Origin: an uncultured Victivallales bacterium
GTDB lineage: Bacteria; Verrucomicrobiota; Lentisphaeria; Oligosphaerales; JAFGRS01
DNA length: 64,000 bases
Direction: 5' to 3'
Assembly: GCA_903837355.1 (NCBI GenBank)
Contig: CAILUI010000097.1
Coordinates: 1 to 64,000 of the forward strand
A program made the translations under genes and the position numbers. The notes beneath the pieces are model-generated. The model searched no databases. It saw only the letters and a program-made list of their open reading frames with translations, and was not told where the DNA came from. Shown here piece by piece: positions 49,848 to 58,514 of the stretch. How positions within the stretch are numbered: the first letter of the stretch is position 1; the number at the start of each line of letters is the position of its first letter.

Positions 49848-51125
49848 TCAGGCCAGGCACCACGGGGCCCGGCGGGGGCGGTCGAGCCAACGGCTGGCCT
49901 CGGCATCACCGATCAGTTCCTCCTTGACGGGATCCCAGCGCAGCGGCCGTTTGAGCCAGTAGGCGAGGTTGCCGAGGTGACAGACCGTCACCGAGCGGCA
50001 GCCGATCTCGACGTCGCAGACCGGCCGCTGGCGGGAGCGGATGCAATCGAGGAAGTTGCCGCGGTGGTCGCGGCTGTTGTAGAGGTGGACCTCGCCGGGC
50101 TGGGTCGGCGTCTTCATGAGGTCATCGGGCCAGGTCTTCAGGTGGCCACGGTTGACCTCGATCTTGCCATCGCTGCCGGTAAAGAGCACGCCGTCGCTAC
50201 CGCCGCCGTGGGTGAGCGTGACGCCGTTGGCATAGACATAGGTGAGCTTGGGGCGGTCTTTGCCATCGGGCGGCAGGATTTCCAGCGGGCCGCTCTCGTC
50301 CATGTTCAGGCCCCACTGCGCGATATCGAAGTGGTGCGCGCCCCAGTCGGTCATGCCGCCACCGGAGTAGTCGCGGAAGGCACGCCAGTTGAACGGGTGG
50401 ATGGAGGAGTGGAAGGGGCGGTAGGGCGCCGGTCCCAGCCACAGATCCCAGTCCATGCCGGCGGGCACGGCTTCGGCGGGCAGATAGCAGTCGCCCGACG
50501 GGCCGCCGACGTTGGCGTTGATGGTGATGAGCTTGCCGATGCGGCCGCTGCGCACCATCTCGCAGGCGAAGCGGAACTCCGGCGAGGAGCGCTGCTGGCT
50601 GCCAGTCTGGAAAACGCGGCCGTAACGGCGCACGGCGGTGGCCATGGCGCGGGCTTCGCGGATGGTCAGCGACATCGGCTTTTCGCAGTAGACGTCCTTG
50701 CCGCTCTTGGCCGCGGCGATGGCGATGAGGGCATGCCAGTGGTCGGGAGTCGCGACGCAGACCGCGTCGATGTCGTCGCGCGCCAGCAGTTCGCGGAAAT
50801 CGCCGTAGGCCGCGCAGCCTTTCCATTCGCCGCTGGCCTTTGCCGCCGCGTAGTGTTTCTCGACGTCCTCGCGCGCCGCCGCCGCGCTCTTGGCGTCGAC
50901 ATCGCAGACGGCGACGACCTGGACCTCGTTGAAGCCCATGAAAGCGCCGAGGTTGCCGCGCCCCATGCCGCCGACCCCGATAAAGCCCATGGTGATGCGG
51001 GCGCTGGCGGCGGGCGTGGCCTCCTGGGCCAACGCCGCGGCCGGGATGAGCCAGGGCGCGGCCGCCAGCGTCGCGCCGGTGCCACGCAGGAAACCGCGGC
51101 GACTGAGATGCGTCATCTGTGTCAT
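49848..51125 (-). CDS. Tat-exported Gfo/Idh/MocA family oxidoreductase
   Basis: 425 residues. A twin-arginine signal (SRRGFLRGTGATLAAAPWLIPAAALA, residues about 8-33) exports it folded. The Rossmann domain follows: ITMGFIGVGGMGRGNLGAF, VVAVCDVDA, VCVATPDHWHALIAIAAAKSGKDVYCEKPMSLTIREAR (EKP motif). The C-terminal domain has MTDWGAHHFDIAQWGL, with the His pair typical of the family. These periplasmic enzymes, often with bound NAD(P), are abundant in PVC bacteria and are thought to act on sugars; the substrate is unknown. AAAGGAG precedes ATG 51125. Confidence 0.9.
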   Translation of the reverse strand: MTQMTHLSRRGFLRGTGATLAAAPWLIPAAALAQEATPAASARITMGFIGVGGMGRGNLGAFMGFNEVQVVAVCDVDAKSAAAAREDVEKHYAAAKASGEWKGCAAYGDFRELLARDDIDAVCVATPDHWHALIAIAAAKSGKDVYCEKPMSLTIREARAMATAVRRYGRVFQTGSQQRSSPEFRFACEMVRSGRIGKLITINANVGGPSGDCYLPAEAVPAGMDWDLWLGPAPYRPFHSSIHPFNWRAFRDYSGGGMTDWGAHHFDIAQWGLNMDESGPLEILPPDGKDRPKLTYVYANGVTLTHGGGSDGVLFTGSDGKIEVNRGHLKTWPDDLMKTPTQPGEVHLYNSRDHRGNFLDCIRSRQRPVCDVEIGCRSVTVCHLGNLAYWLKRPLRWDPVKEELIGDAEASRWLDRPRRAPWCLA

Positions 51126-51325
51126 CAGGGGCTGCTCCTTTACCACCTCTCCGGTTGTGGGCGGCTGATTCCGATAAGGATAGCCCACGCCGGGCGCGGG
51201 TCAAACCGCTTTGTGAAAGCGCGGAAGCGCCCACCGCTGACGGCCGGGGCGCCGCCTGCTGCCGGGCAGCCCCAGGGCCGATCGTCAGACCGGCCCCGGG
51301 GCCCGTCAGGCCGCCACGCGAGGCG

Positions 51326-52282
51326 TCAGGGGGCGCGCTCGCCGGGGGGTGGCGGCGGCTGGAACTCGGCGCCGCGACCGGGTTGCGGTTGCGGTTCGCG
51401 GCCGCCGCCGGGGCGGCGGCCTTCGCCGGGGCGCATCATCGGGCCCGGCCCCATCATGGGACGCTCGGGGCGGACCTCGTTCATGAAAGCGAATGCGGCC
51501 TTCGCCACGGGCAACTCGGTGGCGCTGAGTTTGCCGTCCTTGTCGGCATCGAAGTATTTGAGGACGACGGCATTGCGTTTCTGCAGATCGGCCATGATCC
51601 GCTCCACGGCCGTCTGTGCTTCGGCGTCGCTGACATCGTAGTTGCGGTCGGTGTCGAGTTCGGCGAGCATCGGCGGGACGGGGCCATCGGGGTTCTCTTT
51701 GGCGCGTTCGCGCAGGCGGTCGATCATCTTCCGGCCCTGGTCCACGCGTTTCTCCGCTTCGAGGCGGGCCTCGGTGTCGTCGATGACGCAGTCGCCATTG
51801 GTATCGGGGTCGGGTGCCGGTTGGCCCCGCTGCGTGTCACCGCGCCCGCCGTCGCCTTGCAGGACGCGCTGCGCGATCAGGTCGAGGGCCGCCTTCTCCT
51901 CCACCGGGCTGAGCGTCCAGTCGCCGTCCTTATCGACGAGGCCGACCATGGCCGCCCCGCGGCCGCCGCCGGCCGCCGTGCCGCGTTCGGCCATCTTGCT
52001 CTTGAGGGCGGCGAGTTCCTGGGCGTTGAGGGTTCCGTCGCCATCCGCATCGAACTGCTGGCGGGCCTGCTGCAGTTGGGTCTTGATCAGTTCGAGGCGT
52101 TGTTGGGCGGCCTGCTGGGCCTCGACCTCATCGACTTTGCCGTCGCCGTTGGCATCGGCGTTGCCGGCGCCGGCGCCGCGCCGTGGGCCGTCGCCGCCAG
52201 GGGCCGGCGGTTGCGGTTGCGGTTGGGCCCAGAGGGCCGTGCTGGCGGCCACGAAGGCCACGGCGATGATCCGGCGTACCAT
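51326..52282 (-). CDS. Secreted EF-hand protein with proline/glycine-rich tail
   Basis: 318 residues with a signal peptide (IIAVAFVAASTALWAQ). Several calcium loops of the DxDxDG form occur: ADANGDGKVDEVEAQ, FDADGDGTLNAQELA, VDKDGDWTLSPVEE, DPDTNGDCVIDDTEAR, LDTDRNYDVSDAEAQ and FDADKDGKLSATELPVAK, so at least six EF-hand motifs. The last 50 residues are a low-complexity Pro/Gly/Arg/Met tail (MMGPGPMMRPGEGRRPGGG). Related proteins are common in Planctomycetes and Lentisphaerota; a Ca-dependent envelope or secreted role is likely but unproven. AGGAG precedes ATG 52282. It is divergent from the radical SAM gene. Confidence 0.8.
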   Translation of the reverse strand: MVRRIIAVAFVAASTALWAQPQPQPPAPGGDGPRRGAGAGNADANGDGKVDEVEAQQAAQQRLELIKTQLQQARQQFDADGDGTLNAQELAALKSKMAERGTAAGGGRGAAMVGLVDKDGDWTLSPVEEKAALDLIAQRVLQGDGGRGDTQRGQPAPDPDTNGDCVIDDTEARLEAEKRVDQGRKMIDRLRERAKENPDGPVPPMLAELDTDRNYDVSDAEAQTAVERIMADLQKRNAVVLKYFDADKDGKLSATELPVAKAAFAFMNEVRPERPMMGPGPMMRPGEGRRPGGGREPQPQPGRGAEFQPPPPPGERAP

Positions 52283-52557
52283 AGGTAACTCCTGCTGGCT
52301 CTGTGCGGTTCTGGACTGCAGGCGCGCGGCGTCCGCGCTGGCTTCCTGGCACTCGTCTGTCTGCACGACAAACGGGGATGCAGGCCGCCTATTGTGCGGG
52401 CGTCGCGAAAAAGCAGTGCCGGCGGTGGCGCTAGTCCTTGCCACGGCTTGGCGGGCGGGGTATATAGCGAGTGCTCGCCACCGAGACACACGGGGGTTCT
52501 CCGGGGCAGCCGGGCACGAACGTGGTGCAGAGCGGGCCGGCTGTTCGCGACGCACCT
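52283..52557. other. 275-bp divergent intergenic region
   Basis: It separates the minus-strand EF-hand gene and the plus-strand radical SAM gene. A TATATA stretch lies near 52461-52466, a possible -10 region for the maturase gene; a matching -35 was not found. No gene is evident. Confidence 0.3.
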
Positions 52558-53781
52558 ATGCCGCAGCCCTTCTCACTGCTGATCAAGCCAGCCTCCGCGG
52601 ACTGCAATCTGCGTTGTTCGTACTGCTTTTATCTGGACCGTGCCCGGCTGTATCCGGAGACGTCGCGCCACCGGATGTCCGATCTGGTCCTGGCGGCCAT
52701 GATCCGCGGCTACATGGGCACCGCGCAGCCCACCTACCAGTTCGGCTGGCAGGGCGGGGAGCCGACGTTGCTGGGGGCGGAGTTCTTCCGGCGCGTCGTG
52801 CAGTACCAGCAGCGCTTTGGGCGCGACGGTGTGAGCGTCGCCAACGGACTGCAGACCAACGCGACATTGATCACGGACGACCTGGCGGCCGTGCTCGCCG
52901 AGTACCACTTCCTGACCGGCGTCAGTCTGGATGGTCCGCGCTGGCTGCACGACCGCTACCGGCAGACGGCCGACGGGCGCGGGTCGCACGCCGAGGTGCT
53001 GGCCGGGATCGGGCGTCTGGAGACGCGGCGGGCCGAGTTCAACATTCTGACCCTGGTCAGCGCGGCGAATGTGGGCGAACCCGCGGCGGTCTACCACTAC
53101 CTTTGCGAGCACGGTTGGCTCTACCATCAGTACATCCCCTGCGTCGAGTCGGACGAGCGGCGTCGGCTGTTGCCGTTCTCGGTCTCGGCAGAGGCGTGGG
53201 GTGAGTTTCTGTGTCGGGTTTTCGACATGTGGTACGCCGCTGACACGCGGCGGGTTTCGATCCGCCTGTTCGATTCGGTGCTGGCCCTGTTGGTGGACGG
53301 CGTGCGCAACATCTGTCCCTTCGGCACGAACTGCTGTCAGTACTTCGTGGTCGAATACAATGGGGATGTGTATCCCTGCGACTTTTTCGTGGAGCCGCGA
53401 CTGTGCCTGGGTAATGTGCAGACCGCGGCCTGGGAGGTCCTGCAGCAGTCGCCGCAGTATCGCAGCTTCGGGGAGCAGAAGTCCTGTTGGCATGCGGACT
53501 GTGAGCGTTGCGCCTGGCAATGGATCTGCCAGGGCGACTGCCTGAAGCACCGTCTGTGCGTGGGGGGTGGCGAGGCGCGGCAGCTCAGCCGTCTCTGTGC
53601 CGGCTGGCGCCTTTTCTTTGAGCACACCATGCCGCGGTTCCGCAGCCTGGCGGCGGGGGTGACGGCGGAGCGGCGGCAGGCCGCGGTCAGCCGGGCACCG
53701 TCCTCGGGGTGCAGTCCCGGACGCAATGAGTCCTGTCCGTGCGGCAGTGGTCGTAAGTACAAACGCTGTTGCGGTTCGTAG
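52558..53781 (+). CDS. Radical SAM/SPASM sulfatase-maturase-like protein with SEC-C tail
   Basis: 407 residues of the anaerobic sulfatase maturase (anSME) type. Radical SAM motif CNLRCSYC at Cys-16, 20 and 23; GWQGGEPTLLG next; then the SPASM auxiliary-cluster cysteines (CPFGTNCCQYFVVEYNGDVYPCDFF, CWHADCERC, CQGDC). Residues 386-407 add a SEC-C zinc-binding motif (CPCGSGRKYKRCC), the tail also seen in SecA, which suggests contact with export machinery or translating substrate. It converts a Cys/Ser of sulfatases to formylglycine in the family; no sulfatase gene is in the window, so the substrate may be elsewhere. The start at ATG 52558 is supported by the standard N-terminus. Confidence 0.85.
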   Translation: MPQPFSLLIKPASADCNLRCSYCFYLDRARLYPETSRHRMSDLVLAAMIRGYMGTAQPTYQFGWQGGEPTLLGAEFFRRVVQYQQRFGRDGVSVANGLQTNATLITDDLAAVLAEYHFLTGVSLDGPRWLHDRYRQTADGRGSHAEVLAGIGRLETRRAEFNILTLVSAANVGEPAAVYHYLCEHGWLYHQYIPCVESDERRRLLPFSVSAEAWGEFLCRVFDMWYAADTRRVSIRLFDSVLALLVDGVRNICPFGTNCCQYFVVEYNGDVYPCDFFVEPRLCLGNVQTAAWEVLQQSPQYRSFGEQKSCWHADCERCAWQWICQGDCLKHRLCVGGGEARQLSRLCAGWRLFFEHTMPRFRSLAAGVTAERRQAAVSRAPSSGCSPGRNESCPCGSGRKYKRCCGS

Positions 53782-53810
53782 ACGTCGGGGTAGATGACTT
53801 TCCGGAGACG

Positions 53811-54380
53811 ATGCGGGTGAGACAACGAAGGCGCCAGCGGGTGATGTGGGCGGTCGGTGGGGCGCTGCTCCTGGGCCTGCTCGCGGCGCTGCTGGCGCAG
53901 GCTGGTCGCACCTGGCGGTGGCGCGCGCGCAGCGGCGCCTACGACCGGCTGATTCGCGAAGCGGCCCTGCGCCACGGCCTGGCGCCTGGCCTGGTCAAGG
54001 CGGTGGTCTGGAAAGAGAGCCGTTTCCGGCCGTACACGGTGGGCCGGGCTAAGGAAGTGGGGCTGATGCAGATCACCGCCGGGGCGGTGACAGACTGGCG
54101 CGTGTGGTCGGGCGCGGCTCGGCCGAGCCGCCACCAGTGCTTTGACCCCGGGCTGAACATCGAGATCGGCACCTGGTACCTGGCGCGGGCCATGCGCGCC
54201 TGGCAGGCGTACCGCAGCGCCGATATCCTGGCGCTTGCCGAGTACAACGCCGGTGGGAGCCGGGCCCGCCGTTGGGCGCCCACCCAGCCGCAGGTGGAAC
54301 TCCCGGTCACCGCCGTTAGTCTTTCAAGTACGCGTGACTATATTAGCCAGGTAAGGCGCAGGTGGCATGACTTTGAGTAA
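53811..54380 (+). CDS. Membrane-anchored lytic transglycosylase (SLT/GH23)
   Basis: 189 residues. One N-terminal membrane helix (WAVGGALLLGLLAALLAQA, about residues 12-30) then the SLT domain: HGLAPGLVKAVVWKESRF gives catalytic Glu-69, followed by EVGLMQITAGAV and LALAEYNAGGSRA, the three SLT motifs. It cleaves peptidoglycan glycan strands to 1,6-anhydro products. Only a short domain (about 130 residues) is present, as in stand-alone periplasmic enzymes. An upstream TTG at 53769 would overlap the maturase gene by 13 bp; I prefer ATG 53811, though its RBS spacing is tight. The 3' end overlaps the next gene by 14 bp. Confidence 0.88.
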   Translation: MRVRQRRRQRVMWAVGGALLLGLLAALLAQAGRTWRWRARSGAYDRLIREAALRHGLAPGLVKAVVWKESRFRPYTVGRAKEVGLMQITAGAVTDWRVWSGAARPSRHQCFDPGLNIEIGTWYLARAMRAWQAYRSADILALAEYNAGGSRARRWAPTQPQVELPVTAVSLSSTRDYISQVRRRWHDFE

Positions 54381-55194
54381 AAACGACAGTCCTTCAGGCA
54401 GCCGTCAACTCTCGGCACTGCTGACTTTGCTGCAGGACGAGAACCAGCAGATTGCCTCGTTGGCGATGGAGCACCTTCTGAGCCTCGGCCAGGTGGCGGA
54501 CGAGACCATCGCCGAGCACCAGGAGTCGCACGATCCGCAGCTTCGGCAGCGCGTCCATCAGTTGGGCGCCATCCTGTCGCGTCGGCGGGCGCGGGAGTCG
54601 TTCATTGCGGCCCTCGGCCAGGAGAACCTGTCGCTGTGGGACGGTATCGTGCAGATCCACAGCCTGTACGAGTCCATTCCCCCCCGCGAGTCCCTTGAAG
54701 CCCGTGTCGACGAGCTGGCCGCAGACCTGCAGCCCGGCGAAACCATGACGCACCAGATCGCCGATCTGATGCGCGAACGCGAGTTCACCGTCCCCTCCGA
54801 CGACATCCTCGACGTGGACCTTTTCCTGGTTGACCGCGTGCTCGAAACGCGCTATGGGCACGCCGCCATCCTCTGCGTCCTGGCCAAGCGCCTGGCCGAG
54901 GGCGCGGGCTGGAATGCGACCATCTGTCTGCACGGCGGACGCTTCTGCCTGATCGACCGCGACCACATCCTCCTGAAGCCTGCCGAAGGCTGGCAGTATG
55001 GTAAGATCGGCACCGAGGAACGCATTCACCCCTGCTCGCGCAAGGATGTGCTGATGGCGATCCTGGCGCAGCTCTTCATGGTGGCGCTGATCGACGGGCA
55101 GTTGAAGGATCTGCACCACTTCGGCACGATCCTCACCGCCCTCAACGCCGGGACGCTGGAGGCGCTGCCCTTCCCACTGGGCTCGACGCGCTGA
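54367..55194 (+). CDS. SirB1-family transglutaminase-like/TPR protein
   Basis: 275 residues. The helical N-terminal half has HEAT-like segments (QQIASLAMEHLLSLGQVADETI, PQLRQRVHQLGAILSRRRARESF). The middle has the SirB1/Transglut_core2 pattern: DDILDVDLFLVDRVLETRYGHAAILCVLAKRLAEGAGWN followed by GRFCLIDRDHILLKPAEGW, where the His lies in the conserved position. The SirB1 family is of unknown function; whether Cys-His-Asp activity is retained is unclear. It overlaps the transglycosylase by 14 bp, so the two are likely cotranslated. The stop lies about 110 bp before the convergent PHP gene. Confidence 0.72.
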   Translation: MTLSKNDSPSGSRQLSALLTLLQDENQQIASLAMEHLLSLGQVADETIAEHQESHDPQLRQRVHQLGAILSRRRARESFIAALGQENLSLWDGIVQIHSLYESIPPRESLEARVDELAADLQPGETMTHQIADLMREREFTVPSDDILDVDLFLVDRVLETRYGHAAILCVLAKRLAEGAGWNATICLHGGRFCLIDRDHILLKPAEGWQYGKIGTEERIHPCSRKDVLMAILAQLFMVALIDGQLKDLHHFGTILTALNAGTLEALPFPLGSTR

Positions 55195-55276
55195 GGCTGT
55201 CTGGGGACAGGCGCGAGCTGAACTCTGCCCCCGCAAACCCTGCCGTTTCGCCTCGATATGTCCGGCCGCAGCCGGG

Positions 55277-55300
55277 GGCGGCTCTTGAGGGCGAGCCGTC
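55277..55300. terminator. Hairpin between convergent genes
   Basis: GGCGGCTC (55277-55284) pairs with GAGCCGTC (55293-55300) around TTGAGGGC. It lies between two convergent stops. The stem core CGGCTC/GAG is the same as in the hairpin pair near 12760, so it may be another copy of that module. Confidence 0.5.
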
Positions 55301-55305
55301 GCGAC

Positions 55306-56196
55306 CTACCTGCAGGCGGTGGGCCGTTCCCCGGAACCCGCCCGTGCGGCCTTCTCCCGGGCCCGCTGCTCCAAGGGCGGCAGCAGCGCGTCCGGCGTGT
55401 TCAGTTTGCCGCGCCCGACGCCGATGGCGATGCCGGGGACGTTGGTCCCGTGGAAGTCCGTGCCGCCGCTCTGCAGCAGTCCCAGGGCTTCGGTGTGCAC
55501 CATGGCATTGCGGGTCTCGGTGGGCCCGTAGTCGGCGTAGTACACCTCGATGCCATCGAGTCCCAGCGGGCGCAGACGCTCGACCACGCGGCGCAGGTAG
55601 GCGCCGGTGACGCTGTTGCCCATCAGCGGGTGGGCCCAGATGCAGACCCCGCCGGCGCTGGAGAGCACGGTCAGCACCTCCTCGACGGGGGTGATCTCAC
55701 GCTGCACATAGCCGGGTTTGCCGCGGCCGAGAAAGCGGTCGAAGGCGTCGCGATGGTTGCGGCAGAAGCCCCCGTTGATCAAGGCCTTGGCGAAGTGTGG
55801 GCGGCCGACGACAGCGCCGCCAGCCAGGGCTTCGACCGCCTTCAGGTCGAGGGCGCAGCCGAGTTGGCGCAAGCGGTCTGCCATGCAGATGTTGCGGCGC
55901 CGCCGGCCTTCGCGGATGGTCTCCAGCAGGCGCAGCAGGGCCGGGTCCCGGTGGTCCATCCAGAGCCCGACCACGTGCATGATGTTACTGCCCTCGCCCT
56001 GACAGGCGATCTCGACCCCAGGCACGGTGCGCAGGGGGCGCCCCTGTCCGGCGGCGAGGAAGGCATCGATGCCGCTGACCGTATCATGGTCGGTGAGCGC
56101 GAGGGCCGACAGGCCGCAGTCAACGGCCAGGTCGACCAGGCCGGCGGGGGTTACCGCGCCATCCGACTCCGTACTGTGACAGTGCAGATCGATCAT
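55306..56196 (-). CDS. PHP-domain phosphoesterase (RNase AM/YciV-like)
   Basis: 296 residues. The start MIDLHCHSTESDG gives the first metal-binding HxH; LALTDHDTVSGI, VPGVEIACQGEG, VVGRPHFAKALI, CIWAHPLMG and LQSGGTDFHG complete the PHP metal-site motifs in order. YciV-type enzymes remove 5' nucleotides from RNA or dephosphorylate 3',5'-bisphosphate nucleotides; the exact activity here is inferred. I start at ATG 56196 because family members begin there; a GTG at 56253 would add 19 unrelated residues. It is divergent from the FHA/PEGA gene. Confidence 0.87.
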   Translation of the reverse strand: MIDLHCHSTESDGAVTPAGLVDLAVDCGLSALALTDHDTVSGIDAFLAAGQGRPLRTVPGVEIACQGEGSNIMHVVGLWMDHRDPALLRLLETIREGRRRRNICMADRLRQLGCALDLKAVEALAGGAVVGRPHFAKALINGGFCRNHRDAFDRFLGRGKPGYVQREITPVEEVLTVLSSAGGVCIWAHPLMGNSVTGAYLRRVVERLRPLGLDGIEVYYADYGPTETRNAMVHTEALGLLQSGGTDFHGTNVPGIAIGVGRGKLNTPDALLPPLEQRAREKAARAGSGERPTACR

Positions 56197-56315
56197 CCAA
56201 AAACCCGGTTCATTCTTGCATTCAGCGCCACGCCAGCGCATGTTGACGAGCACAGGGGCTGCACGTCCTGACGATATTGCGGGATTGCCGGGAATCCAGG
56301 CGGAGCGCGAAGACC

Positions 56316-58076
56316 ATGAGATTGCGGATCGCTGAAGGCCAGGAGAGCGGCCGGATCCTCACTCTGAAGCCCGAGGGGTTCGGGATTGGCCGCGGCCACG
56401 ATAGCGACCTGATGATCAGCGAGGAGGGCGTCTCGCGGCACCATTGCCGTGTCTGCCAGGCCGGCGGGGCCTGGCTCGTCGAGGACCTCAACAGCACCAA
56501 TGGGGTCAGCGTCAACGGCCGGCGTGTCGAGGGCACGCGCCTCCTGGCCGTGGGGGATCGCATCGCCATCGGCAAACACGTCCTGGTCCTCGAGGAGGGC
56601 GACGCGAGCGTGACGTCGGAGGTCCTGGCGGCGCCCGCGCTTGCCGCGGTCCTGGCGGCGCCGGCGATCACCCAGGTCGAACCCGAGCCCGCGGTGACCC
56701 CCGCGGGCCGGGCCGAGCCGCTCTGGGACGAGGCTGACCTGCCGCTCCGGCGGCGTTTCCCCTGGGTACGTCTGGCTCTGCTGGTGGTGTTGCTCGGAGT
56801 CATCGGTACGCTTGCCTTCCTGGTGTTCAGTCGCGGCGGCAGTCCCGCCGCCCCGGCGACGACCGGGACGGCGGACGCTGGGGCTGAACCTGCGAGCGCC
56901 CCGACGGAAGTCAGCGATGCCGAACTGGCGAAACTCATTGCTGACGAGGAGAAGGCGCCGTCGCCGCGCGCTGACCAGGGGCCGACGCTGACCAGCGCCG
57001 CAGCGCAGCCGGCGGCGGTGGCCACTGACGACGCTCCCGCGGCGGGCGGCGGGGAGCCCGCACCCGCGGAGGCGGGGCGCGCCGTGGTCTCCGACCTGGT
57101 GTTCGTCGCCAGCGACCCGCCCGGTGCGCTGGTGAGCGTGGATGCCAAAGAACAGGGCGTGACACCACTGCTGGTGCGGGGATTGGAGAAGGGCAGGCAC
57201 CGCATCGTGCTGAGCCTGGATGGCTACGAGGAGTTTGACCGTCAGATTCATGTGCCGGACCTGCTGCCGGCGCGGCCCTACGCGTTGCGCGCCAAGGCGG
57301 GCACGGTGGGGGTTGTCAGCAGTGCTCCGGGCACGGCTGTCTGGCGCGGTCCGCAGTTCCTGGGGGTCGCCCCGACCTTGATCCAGGGGCTGCCTCCGGG
57401 CGAGTACGACCTGGCTTTCGCCGCCCCCGGTTGCGAGCCCCTGCGCAAGGCGGTCACCGTCAGTGAGGTGAGCAGCACGCGGGTTGAGGTTGACCCCAAG
57501 CCGCTGCTGGGTGCTCTGGAAATCGCGACACAACCGGCGGGCTGCGCGGTCTCCATCGAGGGCGCCCTGAAAGGCGTGACGCAGCCGGCGGGGGACCTGG
57601 GCACGGCGTCTGCGCTGCTGCGTTTTGCCGGCCTGCGCGCGGGCACCTACACCGTCCTGGTCGAGCATCCCGCGGGCGTCAGTCGCAGCGGCAAACTGGC
57701 CGTCAAGCCGGGAGAAACCGTCAGCCAGGCGGTCCGCCTTTGGATACCCGATACACGTGTCGTGTTCAGCGACGGCACCATGAAGACGGGGATGATCGTG
57801 GAGCGCAACGAACAGGGCGATATCGTGCTCGCAGAGACGGCCCGGCAATTGGAGCGCTACCTGAAACCGCAGGTCGCCAACGTGGTCGCGCTGAGCAAGG
57901 AGGAGACCGCTGAGATCCTGAAGAAGCAGGGCGCCATCGTGGCGCCCCGGGGGCCGGACGGGAAGTCTGACGAAAAGGAGAAGGCGGAGGGTAAGGACAA
58001 GCCGCGCGACGCCGGCGACCGGCGCGGTGCGGACGCCAAGGCCGAAGGCGAGGGGACCATCGCCTGGGGCGATTAG
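56316..58076 (+). CDS. FHA-PEGA membrane protein, ended early by an amber codon
   Basis: 586 residues. FHA domain (about 1-95): GIGRGHDSDLMI, VSRHHCRV, NSTNGVSVNGRRV, all phosphothreonine-site residues visible. One membrane helix (WVRLALLVVLLGVIGTLAFLVF, about 150-171). Ala/Pro-rich linker. PEGA-like repeats from about 262 (DPPGALVSVDAKEQGVTPLLVRGLEKGRHRIVLSLDGYEEFDRQI; later APGTAVWRGPQFLGVAPTLIQGLPPGEYDLAFAAPGCEPL and others). A conserved DTRVVFSDGTMKTGMI module lies near the end. The frame stops at TAG 58074-58076, but the same frame continues openly into an OB-fold domain. It senses cytosolic phosphoproteins and reaches into the periplasm, by family logic. Confidence 0.8.
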   Translation: MRLRIAEGQESGRILTLKPEGFGIGRGHDSDLMISEEGVSRHHCRVCQAGGAWLVEDLNSTNGVSVNGRRVEGTRLLAVGDRIAIGKHVLVLEEGDASVTSEVLAAPALAAVLAAPAITQVEPEPAVTPAGRAEPLWDEADLPLRRRFPWVRLALLVVLLGVIGTLAFLVFSRGGSPAAPATTGTADAGAEPASAPTEVSDAELAKLIADEEKAPSPRADQGPTLTSAAAQPAAVATDDAPAAGGGEPAPAEAGRAVVSDLVFVASDPPGALVSVDAKEQGVTPLLVRGLEKGRHRIVLSLDGYEEFDRQIHVPDLLPARPYALRAKAGTVGVVSSAPGTAVWRGPQFLGVAPTLIQGLPPGEYDLAFAAPGCEPLRKAVTVSEVSSTRVEVDPKPLLGALEIATQPAGCAVSIEGALKGVTQPAGDLGTASALLRFAGLRAGTYTVLVEHPAGVSRSGKLAVKPGETVSQAVRLWIPDTRVVFSDGTMKTGMIVERNEQGDIVLAETARQLERYLKPQVANVVALSKEETAEILKKQGAIVAPRGPDGKSDEKEKAEGKDKPRDAGDRRGADAKAEGEGTIAWGD

Positions 58077-58457
58077 CCCGCCCTGCCCGCCCGTACGGAC
58101 CGGCCCGCCGCCGCCGCTGACACCACCGACTTCACCATTGACGACCTGGCCAAGCTGCTGCGCGAGCAGTCGAGCACTGAGCTCACCCATCGCTTCAAGG
58201 ACCGCCGGGTCACGGTGCGCGGCAAAGCCTCCGGGATCGGCAAGGACAGCACCGACAGCTACATCTCCTTCGGCCGGCGTGTGCGCTGCTATGTCGACCG
58301 CGAAGCCTATGGCGACGGTGAGAAGGAGAGCCTGCGCACGGCGGTGGCCGCGGCCGAGACGCTGTCGGTCACGGGTGGCTCGGCGGGCTTTCGCGGCGAT
58401 GTGCTGATCCTCAAGGACTGCAAGGCCAAAGTGGTGGCTGCCGACGAGAAGAAGTGA
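58077..58457 (+). CDS. OB-fold (tRNA_anti-like) domain, cut off from the preceding gene
   Basis: 127 codons in the same frame as the FHA/PEGA gene and directly after its TAG. From about 58131 the peptide reads TDFTIDDLAKLLREQSS, RFKDRRVTVRGKASGIG, SYISFGRRVRCYVDRE, and FRGDVLILKDCKAKVVA, resembling the tRNA_anti-like OB fold (PF12869). No ATG, GTG or TTG occurs in this frame before GTG 58215, which lies inside the domain, and no RBS is visible. It is therefore unlikely to be a separate gene. It may be reached by readthrough, or represent a gene recently split by mutation. Confidence 0.55.
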   Translation, partial: PALPARTDRPAAAADTTDFTIDDLAKLLREQSSTELTHRFKDRRVTVRGKASGIGKDSTDSYISFGRRVRCYVDREAYGDGEKESLRTAVAAAETLSVTGGSAGFRGDVLILKDCKAKVVAADEKK

Positions 58458-58514
58458 CCCGGGTGGCGGTCGGGGCCGCGGTAGCGGGGATGCGAGCGGG
58501 GAGGTGGGCCTCAC

